Below are positions 36,198-51,000 of a stretch of 64,000 bases of DNA, in pieces. Numbering within the stretch: the first letter of the stretch is position 1; every line of letters starts with the position of its first letter. Made by a program: the position numbers and the translations under genes. The DNA comes from Colius striatus (lineage: Eukaryota > Chordata > Aves > Coliiformes > Coliidae): assembly GCF_028858725.1 (NCBI RefSeq), contig NC_084761.1:21420501-21484500 (forward strand), written 5' to 3'. Under the pieces are notes generated by a model. That model was not told the DNA's origin. It searched no databases and saw nothing but the letters and a program-made list of their open reading frames with translations.

Positions 36198-39100
36198 CTG
36201 AAAGACCATTGCAACCGTTACCGTCTGCCACTTGACAACATTTCTTCAGTTCTAGCCCACCAGGAGATGACCTTCCCCAGTATCACTCCACAAAAACACA
36301 CACCCTGGAGTTCATGTGCAATAAATATTATGCTGACATCAGCCTAACTGACCTCAGCACATGGAGGGAAGCAGGTGCTCAGACCTTTGGAGAATACGGG
36401 CCCCTAATGGAAAAGGGCATTTCTTCCTACACAGCTTGGGCTTCTGCAGCCATCCACAGTGTTACCTCGTACTGCCCCATGCAGACCTCTGGATTTCCTA
36501 GTTTATCCCATGGACCCATGTAATCACTGAGTTATTTGCCAGGTGCAGAAACTGCAGACAAGGTGACAGCACACGGATTGCTCCCTCCTGGAGTTTTCAC
36601 AAGGAAGCAATGATTGAAGGGAAGGCTCTTCTCTTTGTTTTTACAGAAATTATTTTCAAAATACAAAGTCCCACTTTTGCACTCCACTTATATAAGACTT
36701 GAAATTGCAGTCTGAAGTGGAATTAACTCAACTTCTCCATTGAGTTTCAATTTCTCCTAGTTTTTCTGTTTTGCACTTTTCAATGCTCAGTATCAGTCAA
36801 GACCTTTTAACTCCTTATGGCCTAGAATACATAAAGGGAGCTCAGGTAAAATTTTCATTAGCGTACAGGGCTTCAGCCCAGTCCAAAACTTGAGTATCAG
36901 ATGCACTCATGTCTTAAGGATGAGCTTGCACACACACAAACTCAACTGATCTAATTTTCCAGATCCTTGTCAGAAGAGAGCTCCAATGTCTTGTTCAAAA
37001 ATCATACACTTTCCAGATGACACAGGGAGAAGTTTCCTTCTCTAGCTTCCCAAACCGTTGTGCTGAGAAAGGCTTGGGAGGGGGGAAAGGGGTTGTTTGG
37101 TTTAAAACCATATGGTTAAGCTGAATTTGCTGTTCACTGGTCTCTTTGTCCCCGGACATACAAAATACACAAACCTTGATTTTATACAAATCCAAAGCAG
37201 CTGGTCTACAGCATGCATTTTCCCCTCATACATACATCTCTACCACAACTGGCTGCAATAGCTCTGAAGCTCTTATAACAACTCTAACTCATATGGTTTG
37301 CTGAACTAACAAAAGAGAAAACTCTGATGAATATGAGACTAGTTCAGGTGGCTTTTTTCAGGTAGTCTAACTAAAAGATCATGTCCCCTTTATGAGCTTG
37401 AAGGACTGTAGTTCTTTCCAGCTGGTGCAGATAGCCAGAACAGTGTTCCAGCACTGCACAGGAGCAGGAGTTGCCACGGCTGTTCCCTGTGAAGGGTCTC
37501 AGTTACAGGTCTGGTGCTTCCTTCCCGATGAACGCCCAAGGAAATTCCATTCACGTTGAACTAAGGCTCCCTGCTGCAAGCACAGGGCAGATGCAAGCCC
37601 CAGGTCTAATTATAGCCAACTTCTATTTACAGGTGAAGTCACACGGCAAGGAAAGCCTACAGGGTTAGAGGATTCTGCGCTCATGCTGCTCAGCTGTAGC
37701 AATTCAATTCCAAGCAATGAATGAAATGAATTACTTAAGGACACAGAATTAGACCTGAAATCCTTCAGTACTTGCTTCAGAACCCCAAAATCAGGAATGG
37801 TACTTCCTGCCACAAACAGAGTTACAGGCTATACCTTGGGAGGGCTAAATCTCCAGTGCTGGATTTATCTTCACTGTAAAATACATTCACATGCAGAAGC
37901 AAAGAGAAGCCTCAGCCCCACGAACAGATTCCTCACAGTCCCTGCTGCAAGCCACAGGAGCCCTATTTCACCTTTTCTCCCAGACACCCTTGCCTTTAAA
38001 TGCATATGAAACTAATTCACATTCCAGTGAGGCTGGACAGGGCTCTTGGACTTTGCCAGATCTCTGGAACAGCCCAGAGACATCCAGCAGAGCCGTGAAT
38101 CGCTGCTGAGGCCGGGGGGGGCCCAGCACCTGACCACTGGGAGAGCTTGCAAGCCCTGGCAGCTGCTGAGAGCATAGTCTCAGTCCTAGTGCCCATGAGG
38201 AAACACATTGCCATGCTGCTGCACATTGTATTAAAGCCTAATTGCCTCAAGTAGCACCCAGTATATTCTCTAGCATGCTACTCAATACAGATTTTACAAG
38301 ATATATGCTCAACTCAAGCCCACCACCCCAGTATTGCAGACACAGCACAAACGGAGTGAGCCTGTCTGCCAAAAGCAGCAACCCAGTTTTGCAGCAAGTA
38401 CAACTGCCACATTACTGTCACAGAGTTTTCCTACAACAGTCCTTTAATAGAAAATCAGATTTTATTATCTGAAAATAAAGCAGAATACCAACAAAGGATT
38501 AGGGGTTTATGGCAGAGGGCAGGGTTTTTTGATCTTTAAATCTTAATCACTAAACATTTGAAATGACAGAGGATAAGTCTCATTTTGCTCTTTGAGTTGT
38601 CACATCTTAAAACAGTCCACACTTCTATCACATCTGGACCTAGGACATCACAAACTTGGCTGTCTAATACTCTGCATCAGCATTTGGGTGAGTGCTCTGT
38701 GAAACATACTGTGCGTACCAGGTCTTTACATTCTTGTTTTCTACAGCATAATGTTACAGTAATATCAGATCTAGGCAGATTTACATGTCAGTTTCCAGAT
38801 ACTGAAACTCCTTGCTGCCCTGTCTACTGCTGGCAAAAGCTTTGGCCATGGTTGCTTCCTATGTGCTTCTCAAGGTCCATTTCCAGCTAAAAAAGCAAGC
38901 AGGAAATTATTTTTATTTCTGCTTGCTATTTCATCGCAAGCCAGACACAGATGGCTAACAGCTCAGGAGGGCTCAGTCCAGGGATTCAAAGGCCTGAAGT
39001 GGCAGCGGTCTTCTCCAGCTGCTGAGGAGTGAGGCTTACTGTTCCCACTGCCAGATCCCAGCAGCTTCACCCCTTGCAACAGGGCAGAAGTTGGACAAAT

Positions 39101-41647
39101 ATCCTGGGGTCTGGTGATGAAGTCTCTAAAACCCCAATGGTTAGGCCATTGAGTCACCCCATAGTCGTCCACACCCGCCCGCAAGCCAGGAGATGACCAC
39201 TGACCGGGTGACACCATCAAAACCCTTCAGAATTACAGTTTCCTCCTTGGAAGGGAACCCAATTAAATTATGGTGAAATATTGCTCATTAGAAGAAGTGC
39301 TCTAACAATTTAAAGCAATTTGCGGCAGTCAGAGGCCCTCCAATGAAATGAGCCTTGAACTGCCAGTCAAACGACACACACATTTTTCATACATTAGTCA
39401 CTTTCATATTATTTTGAAATACTGGTGAGTCAAACAAGCATCAGTGTAATTTCCACAGTTACAGAAAAAGGAAAACAAACCTAAATCAGTTGGTTTTTTT
39501 CCTTCTGCGTAAAAGCAACGTTGAGCAAGACTTAAAAGCCACCAGATGTATTTTTTTTTAAGCAAAAATGAATTCTGCCCAACTCCTCTCATTCTCATCT
39601 CCTCCTCTGCTTGTCCTGGAATTAAACCAATATCCAAAAATCCCAACCTATTTTTGCTTGGTCTTTAGGGAGCTACACTGAGTTCCCTGATTCAGTCAAC
39701 CCCAAACCTGGATGCATATTAGTGCTGTTGCAAGGAACAAAGCAGGAAGACCCAGCCAGAGACGTGGGAACTGAAGTAGTACTGATTTAGGTCAGCCTGA
39801 GCTGCTGCAGAGTTGCACCCTGTGGGTTCAAGCAAAGCCTTTGCTAAAACTCAGTTAAATATGCAGAATATGTGGACTCAGTTTCTTTACTTTTTAATTG
39901 TGACTCCCCCAAAAAAATTCTTGATGCCTTTTCTATTAAAGAGTTCCCCTGGAAAATGTTGATGCTATTAAAACTTGCCCTCCACTACAAATAAAACCTT
40001 CATATAAGAACATCAGTGCATTAGCAAGAACTGAATTTATGCTCTGAACAAACTCCAAAATCTGGGGATTCCTAACCATATCATGCTTATGCACTAACTC
40101 TTTGGCTATTAAGTCCATCCTCGAAAGCCTAGAGATGGCTGGCACAGCAGAGTTACTCAGCTGAAACCTTAAATATGGTCCCAGGTGAGCTTAAGTAGTT
40201 CTAGCCCAGCTGCATATCAGAAGGACTAGGGTAAGATTACTTGGTTTGGAAGTGTTGCAGGCAGTTGATCTGGAGCTGGCTTTTAAAAACCTACTTATTT
40301 ATTTATTTATATTATTTGCTGCTTTTTGTATATGGGGCTCACTGACTATCAACTAAAGCCTCAAAAAGGAATAATGTAGCAGTACTGAAAATGTGAAGTG
40401 TGTCAAAGAAGAAAGTCCTGAGCTACTGGGCTGTACCACAGGCTTTTGCTCTGAAGACATCAGTTTTAGGCACCAAACAACAGGAGCTTCTTGCACTCAC
40501 AGTTTCAAGAAACCAGGTAACAACTGAAAAGAGCACTGCTCTTCTGTACAAAACTAAGAGCTTTCCAAATTGTACAAGTGTGGAGAAAAGAGATAGAGAG
40601 GATGTGGTTAGCAGTATGAAATAAAAGACTGTGATTTTTTCTTAGGGAGAAGCTGAAATCAGCCCTAAAAATTGTATTAACATAAAACAAACAAACAGAA
40701 AGGGACTCTGCTAGCGATTAAAAGTTTTTTTGTTTGTTTGGGTTTTTTTTGTATGGATGGGGGAAATCAGCAGCAACTGTGAATGTAGAAAATCTCTACC
40801 CAGCACATCTAAACACACCAAAGGTACCACCTCAGGGTCACTAAGAGAGATGAACTGCATCACTATCATTTTAAAACAAGTCATATCTCTTTTTCTGAAA
40901 GCAAACATTCTTCATCAAGCAGAAGGCTTAAGGTATGTTCAGCATAAATAGAAAATTTTCTCAAAGCTGTCCAGATGATTTGGCATCTATGTTGCAGGAA
41001 GACTTGGAAGCCAGATAGGTCTAAGTCTCTCAGAATTATGTGTTGCTGCAAAGTAATAACCAGTCCCTTCCTAAGAGAGGTTAAAAGATGCATTTCTCAA
41101 ATTACAGTGACTACAACACGGTGTTCTGTTTAAGCAGTTTCATACCTCAGTGCATAAAAGAATTGTCTGTTTCTAACAAAGACGCAAATCGAAAAGAGCT
41201 GCAACTTCATCTTACTTCAGCCCTGTGTTCACGGATGTGTTGGCACAACTCAAACTCCTTGCCTCTAGCAGAGACATTCTTTGTGAGGGTATTTTTTTCA
41301 TTTTTCAGTCTCTGTATATAGATGAGTCAAATTGCCAAAGCATTTTGAAAGCTATCCAGCAGACAGACCTGAATCACTCCTCCTTCCTCAGTGCAATAAC
41401 AGTTTACTGTCCATCCACTTCCATATGGTGATCCCTTCCAGGATTGAAAAATCCTGCTGGCTGAGGAGGCCAGAGTGTGTGCGTGCGTGTGTATGTGCAC
41501 AGGCACATGTTAGTTAACGTGGGAAAGCTGGACCACAAGCTGGAAAATAGAGCCATTTTTATCCCTGTATTTTGTCAACAGGACTTAAATGGTTGCACAG
41601 GGAGGAGAGGAAGGCTACTCTGTAATATCCGTGCTCTGTTTTTCTAG

Positions 41648-42012
41648 GAGTATACGACAAAAGTCTCCCCATTTCAGCCTGCTGAAGGAGAAGTACAGCC
41701 AAAACTCACAAATCCCAAAACTGACCTGGGAGAGGGAGATGAAGACTCAGAAAATAAGGTGATTGTTTAAGAAGATGTTAAGGAGATTTTAAAAACAACC
41801 CTGCTAATACTAGAGTATGTACGTATGTGTTAGCTTAAGGCAAACTACCTAGTATGTCAGTGTATATGTACTAGCACAAAAATATGAATGGGGCATTTTG
41901 GTAGCCTTTAGCTTGGATTTGAATTTTCTTCTTTGTCCTTTCCTGCAGGAGCATATCCAATCACCTCTGCATAGGCTTTCTCTATCAAGCAACTGTGAAT
42001 CTGCCAACAAAG
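41648..42012 (+). other. Pair of open, splice-bounded segments antisense within CNOT6L intron 1 (unproven)
   Basis: Segment A (41648-41758) is preceded by 'gtttttctag' and followed by 'gtgatt'. Segment B (41949-42012) is preceded by 'ctttcctgcag' and followed by 'gtactg'. A is open for 37 codons and B for 21 codons plus one base. The phases agree, so the 58-codon reading is continuous across a 190-base GT-AG gap. The predicted peptide is acidic and polar (for example DLGEGDEDSENK, then SPLHRLSLSSN) and does not resemble any family I know. No start or stop exon was found with confidence. Chance open segments of this size are common in 19 kb of intron, so this is only a candidate. Confidence 0.15.
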
Positions 42013-45000
42013 GTACTGTCTCTTTTCAGTTTCTTATTCCAAGTAACCTGACTGGGAATAGAGAGTACCAGTGAAACAAATAAAAATGCCTCATCACAGT
42101 TTTTTATTAAAAGGAGAAACTAAGCATTTTGTTACTGTCCCTTCCAAATACTGAGGTTTCAAACAATCTGTGAAGAAAGTATAATATATGTACATAAATA
42201 GATAGTACTTGGACACAAAGAAGTGTTCTACCATCAGGAGGCTAGTTAGTAAGTGGAAATAAACCACAAAGGAAAAGATGAATTTTTAAGTGAAATTTCA
42301 GGAAGCACAACTAAAATTTCAAGCTTAGCATCATGGAGCTAGAAACAAATTACAAAGTCCAGAAGTACAACTGAAAAAAAATAATGCACAGGGCAAGGTA
42401 ATACAGAGTTCTTCTTGAACCATATCAGTTTTACACCTAAAACTAAAGGTGCTCAATACAGCTTCGTTGTTCTTAGGTTCAGTACTTAAATTCCTTAACT
42501 TGAAATTTTTAGGAATTATCCACACATATTGCAAGCTGAACATATTAATAAAACTGCTATCACTTCTACATAATAAATATTAGATGTAGAAAATATTTCA
42601 ACAAAAAAAGCTTCAGAAGTAATTTGCACAGTCCTTCCTTGTACCTATCACAAAGCATATCTCTTTCCAAGATTACAGCTTTATATTACAGTTTATGTAG
42701 GTAAAATAAGCAGAACTGGAAAGGCCTGAGTAGTGGGAACTCTATATTGATGCTGAGAGGATGAAAAGCTGTTTCCCTAAGCTCTAACTGGTCAGGAGGC
42801 ACATTTGTGCTGAGAAAAAGGGAAGAGATTCTACGGTGCTGCCCCTGCCTCAGTTTTATCTTTGCCATAGTTAAGGGAAACTCTCAGCCATCCACAAGGT
42901 TTAGAAGAAGGTTGCAGAGGGAGAAGGCCTCTCCATCCATCTTCATGGAGTAATTTCAGGGTCAGGAAGAAAGCATTACCGCTTGATAAACTTGGTTGAC
43001 AATTGGCCAGGTGTTACAGTCCTTCCCGGAGTGTTGACAACCCCGTAAGAACCTGCATGGAGGACTTTGGGCTTATACTCACACACTGCAGCTAGCAAAC
43101 CCAGAAGTGTGGTGAAAAGGACATGTCAACGACAAGCACAGAAACAATACGATGGAATTTGTCCAAACCTTACTCTATTTTTTTATTCCATGTGGTACTT
43201 GGATTAGGCTGAGCAAGAGGAAGCTATTTAAGTTTTGCATGTTCAGTTTCACACAAAATCCCCTCTTTGCTTGTTAGCAATTTCTTCATTGTGTGAGAGG
43301 TGCAGCAGTTCACAGGGATCTGTTACAGGCTGTTCTACAAAGGGACTGTTTCCAGGGACTGAAAACACAGTCACTGCTACCTTAACTACGCAGCTTTCTC
43401 CCTTTCCAGTAAGGAACTGGCTATGCCTGGCACACTGGCTGGGGTAGCAGCTCAGCTGCCATGGAGCTGCTCGTGTGCTGTGGGCCCCTGTAAGGCAAGC
43501 AAAACAAGACGTGTGACCAGCTGCAGCAGTGCTCAGCAACCACATCCTGTCAAGCTGCTCGCCTCCTGTGATTGTCTTGATGTATGGATCAAGCCCGAGC
43601 ATAGGGAAATTCAAGTTGGGAGTGGGAATAATATAATGCAACTGTGGTGGTGAGATCCCAGGGGGCTTCATGTTATCGCTTCAGCAAAGACCATAAAAGC
43701 CCAGAAAGGCATAAAAGAGTCAGAAGCAAACCCTGAAAGAAAAAAAAAAAAGGCAGCAAAAGCCAAGGGGAGGAGTGGGAAGGGAGAGAACGAGCTGTAT
43801 TTGACTAATTCTAGGGCCAACTGGCACTCAATTGATGGAAATGCTAATTGTCCTACTAACATACACCCACTAGTTACTTCCCCTTGTCCCCTCATCCCCT
43901 CTAAACGAAGTACAGAGTATTTTCTTAAATCACAGGTAACACAAGAATATCCAGCTTTCCACCCTTCCTTTTCCTCTGTGTCACGCTCCCACTTACAAGA
44001 ACAGATGAACTACTTACTGCAAAGTATGTAGCATTACACTGATATTTCCGATTCCCGTATCTGGTAGGCATTTCAATCTTTAGTCCAAAAAAAGAGTTTC
44101 TGTCCTGTTACCTGGGCTGTAGTTAACTGTTACCTCTCTTGTACATGGCAATTCTTGAGTATCTGCATCAAGTCACAGAGCAATACCTGTGTTTGTCTGC
44201 AGATGCCTTTTATACTTACAGCTCTCAAAGTACCTCTTAGGGGTTAGTTTACATACAGATAGAACGTAGGTAGCTCCTTAAAAGCAAAACTCTGCTTCAC
44301 AGAAACACATACAAGGGATCTGTTACAGGGCAAGAAGAATTTCAACAGACAGTCTGTAAATAAACCTAATTAGGAGCCCCCAGAGGGATGGTTTAAATAG
44401 TACATTTATTTACATCAGTATCCCAGTGCAGGTTCAAAGCAATGACCCATTTGCAATGCTGACCCTTCCCCTGGAGAGCACTGGTCTTCTAATGAGATGC
44501 AGGACAGAGTGGCTTAAAGGATTAGGAACTGAAGTCCCCCGGAGTCTGGGGAAAGCAGCAGCCAATGCTGGATCAGTAGGAAGCATCGACAAAATGCTGT
44601 CTTGGGCTGTAGGCACAGAAGAAAAGGAGCTGTGAGTGGCTGCAATGTAAAGCAGGAGGTTTTCTTAGTACTGGTTTGACAGCAATAGGACCGAGGAGAC
44701 AGAAAACTCTCAACACCAAGAGCTAAGTAAGCTTACCATGTTGTGGTGTGAGAGATCCCTCTGAGCCACTCAGCAAAGAGCTGCTTTATTGACAAACCTA
44801 ATCTGACACCTCAGCTCATTCAGTCACTCACTTAGAAATGATAAAGACCTGGTTCAGGTTGCCCCAAGCCAACACCTTGTCTCATTCAGCTCCTCAGGAT
44901 CAATAATGGGAGACAAGCCAGCTATCGACCTGTTTTTTGAGCAAAACTACACCAGAATTATTAATTCATGCATGCCACTGCAGCAACTTGGAAGCAGTCT

Positions 45001-48000
45001 TCTCAATGAACACTTCTGCCTTTATTTAAAATACAGTTCAAATCATCAATAACCTTTCATCCTTCAAAGAAAAATTTGTGCCAGGAGAGAAGAATAAATG
45101 AGATTATTTCTGTGGCTACGATGATATCTTGCCCTTTAAGTGGGAGGCTGCCAATGCTTTAAGAAAATAGGCAAAGCACAACAGCACTTGAGCTAATCTC
45201 ACTCTCTGATTGAAAGATAATGGTCAGCTTATCACTCACAATCTGTTCTTTGCTGCAATAATTAACATCAGGAAAATGTGCGACCATAAAACTTATTTCA
45301 AATAGCTTGAAAGTTACAAGGCCTGCCCTGTTCAACTACAGATAGATTTGGATGACTCAAAGCTCAAGATTCTAAAAGAAGGGGCGAAGAAAAGAAGCCA
45401 GAGGAAAAAGTACACCCCAATAGTGGAAACTGTTTTGCCACTGCTGGCACAATAAATCAACCTTTTCATATTACAGCCCAGTTTCAACAGCTATAGGATG
45501 CTGCACTAGTGCTCAAAGCAGCTAGGCTTGTATGCTCAAAAAAGGAGGGGAAAGAAAAGCGATCTCTTTAAAATAACCTCCTCTGTACTTGTTTAATCAA
45601 AGAAGTAAAAAAGCTTGCCTGGTAGCCTGAGAAAAGCATTTTATTTGGATATGGATAGTTCAGCTGCTTCTGTATCAGATTATCCAAATTGTTTCTGTGT
45701 GCATGTACAGCAAACTTCAACTTCCAAGCACTAGATTGTTTTAAAATCTATGTTGTCATAGTGTTAAAATCTATGTAACATCATCTAGCTGCACTCCAGC
45801 AAGGTGTAAATGAGAAACTACAGCAACAGTAGCTCAAAATAATCTTTGAATGACCAGGAAATTCACCTCTAACAGAAAAGAGAGATGCAGATATCTGGAG
45901 GTTAATTAATTCAGTATGAGCATCTATGAAATATGACCACAACAAGGCATAGGAGAGCTGTGATCTGCAGGTAGGTCAAGATGCTACCCAATGCAGCAGG
46001 TATCCTGCCTCTAAAACACAATTAGCAGAAGACTAATTATGTTTCCCAGAATGATCCTTCTAACATTTTATTAGAGAGTAGGAGGCCATATGGGAACAAG
46101 CCCTGAGGTTTACATTTGCTGGCAGGTCATGGCCAAGAGCTGACAGGAATTGCGCCTGTTCCTCTGCCAGAAGACAGGTTGAACTTGGGTGCATTCCTCT
46201 CTTCAGCCACTTGAAGGGATTTCATTGAAGGGTGTGCATTACCTAACCAAGCAATACTTTTGGCAATTTTTGCTAGAGTTTTTCAAATAGCTCAGTTTTC
46301 TGTTATTCCTTAAACTATCAAGTGCTAGCTTATTTGGGAGTTACCTAATGTCTGCATTTGCAAAGGCTTCCTTGTGGTCTCCTGTCCTTCCCCATCACGG
46401 TGACTTTTGGTCACAGCCCCTTGCTGCAGATTCGGAGTTATGCAAGCCACTGGGCACCGTCGGAAGAGCTGCGGCACAAATGCTCGCTTACAGGGCACTG
46501 AGATGCTGCAAGAAGGGCCAAGAATTCATGATGCTAAGTGTTGTATAAACCTGCAAAGAAGATCATGATCTCTGGGAGGAAGTTCAAGACGGGAAATATA
46601 GTCTGAAGCACCAGTCTGAACACGCGTCACTTATTGCTGAGTTGCACGCACACGGTTGCTCTACAGAAATGGAGCCTAGAGCAAGAGCACAGACACAGTG
46701 GGTATGCGGAAGAGGCAGGTATGGATTCAGGAATGCTGTAGCATTGTTGACAGCTTGAGGTCTTAAAACATGTAATTTTCCAAGTAGAAATACTTCTGAG
46801 TTATACTCATCTCCTTGAGTACATGTCTGGGGTTGTTCTGTCCATACCTGAAGCTGCCATGAAATAAATAGCCATCTACTTTAAAAAGAAATGGTTCCAC
46901 CTTTACATGCATGGGGACCTTAGTTTGGCAGAACCTCAGGGTTATCACAGTGAACAGACAAACATCGTGCAGTTCATCACAGAACTACACTGTGCCATCC
47001 TCAAGTCAAGCCATATACCAGAAAAATACATCAAAGAATGAAATGGGTATTCTAAGGTCATAGCCTCACTCAGGCTTTACTATGTAAGTCTGCAAAAAGG
47101 CTATATAACCTTGTAATCTGAGACATTTCAAAGAGATCTTAGTAATATTAGAAAACCAAACCCCTTTTTCACAGGTCCCAAATACTTAATATATTGTCCT
47201 TCTCTAGTCCACTCCGAATATTCCTTATTTACAGGATAAATTCCTCTCCCTAACAATCTTTCACTCCAGGCTTAGGAGAAGGAAGAGGATCATTGCACAG
47301 GTACAAAAATGTGCCTAGACATTGAACTACTCCCAGTGGTAAGACATAATTCGTCTGGAGGAAAAAAAGGCAAACCAAGGGCTGGGCCACCTGACAATCT
47401 GAACTTAACTCTTCCTGGCACTTGTGACTATATTCTGGTATGTGAGAAGTTGTCTGGCCCCATTTTCCTTTTGCCTTCTTAACTTTCCAAAACAAAAAGG
47501 GATTAGAGGAAAGGCGTTCACAATTGGAAACTTCTGCTGGGTGGATAATTCATCCTGTGCTAGCTCTCTCCCACTTCCAGGGCCAGTCATAAATTCATGT
47601 AACAGAATAAATACAAACTGAATTTTAAGTTACAGAGAAAGTAGTAAGCATTTTTCTGGAATGACATTCAGCACTGCTCCAAATGGCCTTTTCCTGCCTT
47701 GAGCTGCAAGTTCCAGGTCTCCTGAAGAAAATGCGAAAAAGAATGTTTTCTTTTACCTGGAAAGCAGAGTTTCTGACACCTGTTCTGCTTTTATATCCCT
47801 TGCAAATCAGTTTTAAGTTTCCTACCTGTATGAGCAGGTAGCTGTATCTTGCAGCAGCTGTCATGTGCAAGGGCTGAGCAGTGCATACTGATACGTACTC
47901 TGACAAGAAGCTAGTGAACTGACTCTTTCCAAAAGGGCCAGAAAACACTGGCATTTTACAGCCCTGGTAGCAGTTCCTATCTGTTTTTCTCCCCATAGAT

Positions 48001-51000
48001 GACTGGGTGACATCCCTACACTTTCCTCTGTGCCTTCTAATTCTGCTCCAGCACTTGGCCTGAAGCAACAAGAAGAGCAAAAGATATTCTCCAAGTGTCA
48101 AGGCTGACTCAAGATAAGACATTTATCTGAAGGAGATACACCTCACACCTTGTGTCACCAGGAAGTTTGACTTCACATGAGTACATACAACAAGCAAGTC
48201 TCAGGTGTATGTTCACCTCCATTCCCCAAGACAAAACTCCCCAGGTTACATGGAAGAGACAAAGTATATTACAACTGCTTGAATGAGACCTTTCCATCCA
48301 CAGAATAACTTTTTAGGCCACGAAATCATAGCATTAAGCACCAAGAGCAGGAACGGCTGCAGGCCACAGAGCTGAGAAAACTTGCAGGACCTCTCTATTC
48401 TGCTATTTACAAAACACAGAATGGTAACAGCAGCAAAGCATACACAGTGTGTTTTTTGCTTTCCTCCTTTCTCAATTTTCCTGTGAGTTTTTTCCATGGA
48501 CAAAACCCAGCTAGAAATCTGCCCAAGGAAGTCTTCAACATACTTCTCTCTATATGTACTTAAAGCCAAGCCAGAACCTTTTTACAGAGGCTTTAGATTG
48601 ATTCCTTAGGAAGCAAAAAAAAAGCAAAACTAATTTGTGATTAGAAGGCAAAAGATGTTCAGTCAGATGGAAGCATTCCTGAAAAGCAGGGGAAAACTAC
48701 CCAGTCGATTCATTCAGCTGCCCTAAAGGGTAAACAGCAAACTAGAGCACAATCTACATTTCCTGACTGTTATTAACAGCTAGACCAACAGCAGATGTGT
48801 TTTGTAGTTATCTTCCTACTTGTGAAATGTAATGAACTAAAAAAGTGTCCAATGGGCCCTCACACCAAAGCTAAGATGAAAAAAAGAGGGGGTCACTTTC
48901 CACTTTTGCTCCCACTGTGAGGCTCAGATGTCCCTCTCAGAAGAAATTTGCTAAAGAAATGAAAACAGGAGAGGCTTTCTGAGTCTCAAATCTACCCTAA
49001 GGTATACATCTGTAGCATTCACAAAACTTTGCTTAGCAGTCCATAAAAACCTCTTTTTCAAAATGATCTGTCAGTAAGGCAGGTTTATGGAGTTATCAAA
49101 ATGTCTTAAGATGACAACAAAAGCCACTTTTTCCATGGAGGAAGCTTCCTTTTCAGTCCCGAGAGCCCATAAGGCAAAGGCTACATATCACTTCTGTCTG
49201 TAGCATGTATACAGTTACACATGCTACAGCTGTACCAAGTGTATTGCTAAGCTGAAAGCAATTCTTTTTCTCCCATCTTTCCTGAGAAGACCACCTTCTC
49301 CCTGCCTATCCTAAAAGTGAATGACAAAACCTCCCTCCACAGCAACACAAGGCTAAACATTCCTTTATTTTCTGCAACTTGCAGGTCTGCCTCAGCCTGT
49401 GAATATTTCTTGCCTTTAAAAAGCATTTAACTGTGGTTTTGGTTTTAGTTGTAGGTGGTTTTAAGTAGGAGACAGGGGAGCTGTTGACTTTCAGTAGTAA
49501 TTGTGGAAGAACGGATGGCCAGGATAACAGACCCTTAGTTGGGAGCTTTGGTTGGCATTCCTCACTCAAACTGCCTGTGGACAGCTAAGCACAGGTGGAT
49601 GCTTAACCAGGGAAGGGCAAAGGCCCACAGGCTCTTCAGAGGAGAGCTGCCTCTGCTGGTTTCCCAGCCATAAAAATTCCTCCTGCTCCTAGATGAGGGC
49701 ACAATAGGTTTTCCTTTACGCTTCATTTAGGGTAACAAATAATCCTGACTCACAGCAGCAGGGATGATGGCAGGGTGCTCTGAAGGTCCATTGGTGTCTG
49801 TAAACAGAGATTTACCAATCATCAAGCTGCTAGTGGCGATGCGGAAACCTCCAAAACTAAAACACCTTCTGAAGATCCATCATCTCATGGACTCAGAAAG
49901 TACCAGAAAGTACATCTTTATTCCTAGACTTTTCCCTCAGTGGACCTATTTGAACTGGAGGCAGGCAGTATTGTCACTGTTTTGATCCCAAGATCGCTAT
50001 TTTTGACATGACCACTTTTAACCATCAGTGTCACAAGCATGCCCTGACATGCTTGCAGCAGTGAGGCAATGAGCAAAAAATCCCTCTTCTTCCTCTCCTC
50101 TGGCTCTTTTACTGTTGTTCTCACCCACCTGTTTAGTTTTGACAAAAATGGCAAGAGTATCTAATTCTCTGCTGCTGTTGTAGGTGGTCTGAGCACCTTT
50201 GTTAACAGAATGTGTTGCTTATCTGTGAAATCTGCCTGCAGACAACGTACATGCAGTGTTAACTTTATTTGAAATATGTACCTATACCACAGACTTCACA
50301 TACCAGGAAATCTGCAGATAAAGTCCTACGGCCCTTTTAATCTCATTTTATATACCTTTCTCAGAAAATAACATGAAGCCCCTTTAAAGGCAAACAGAAG
50401 GTGAAACAAGAAACCATTTAGATAAATGCTAAGAATAATCAGGTACCATGCCATGCAATCATAAAATGCTATTAATTATTTACATCAGGAAACGCCGAAG
50501 TAAGGGTGAGCACACACAACTTTATCTGTTCCTTGTGTACACATGCAGGTTACAAGCTTTAGTTAAAATACTTGTGTGCTGGACATGCAATGGCTAAATG
50601 GAATTCTGTTCCTTGGTCCTGGGTGCTGACTTCGTATAGCTTAAAAAATCTCAGTATTCACTGACCACATGTGAGTTGTAGCTAAAATTGCTTGGAGCTG
50701 CTTTTTCTTTATCTTGGAGCACTTTTATCAGCACTAATTTAATGTCTCCCCTTGAAAGGGATAAAATTTGTTTCTTGTGGAACATCATAAAACATATTTT
50801 TGCCTACTTTTAATCATACATTCAATTACTACCTCTCAAACTTCAGAGAGAAAGTCTTCTGTTGCAGGCAGGTGTGACATAGCCCTTTTGTGAATTTACC
50901 CAGTTTCAAACAAAGTCAGTTTACATGTTCAGCTAAAGGCCTTACACGGTCCTCTCTGCACCCTGCTCTGAGATCTCTTCCAGGACACTCCTGAAAGAGG

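Noticed and set aside
39936-40190. Minus-strand open stretch in CNOT6L intron 1 with a protein-like look (LSRMDLIAKELVHKHDM)
   Set aside because: About 85 codons bounded by stops, no convincing donor, no match to CNOT6L or another family I know; A/T-rich introns give such frames by chance.
43936-44025. Third possible antisense exon (after 'aaatcacag', before 'gtatgtag')
   Set aside because: Open in more than one frame and its link to the 41.6-42.0 kb pair needs a 1.9-kb intron with no other support; mentioned only as context in a finding.
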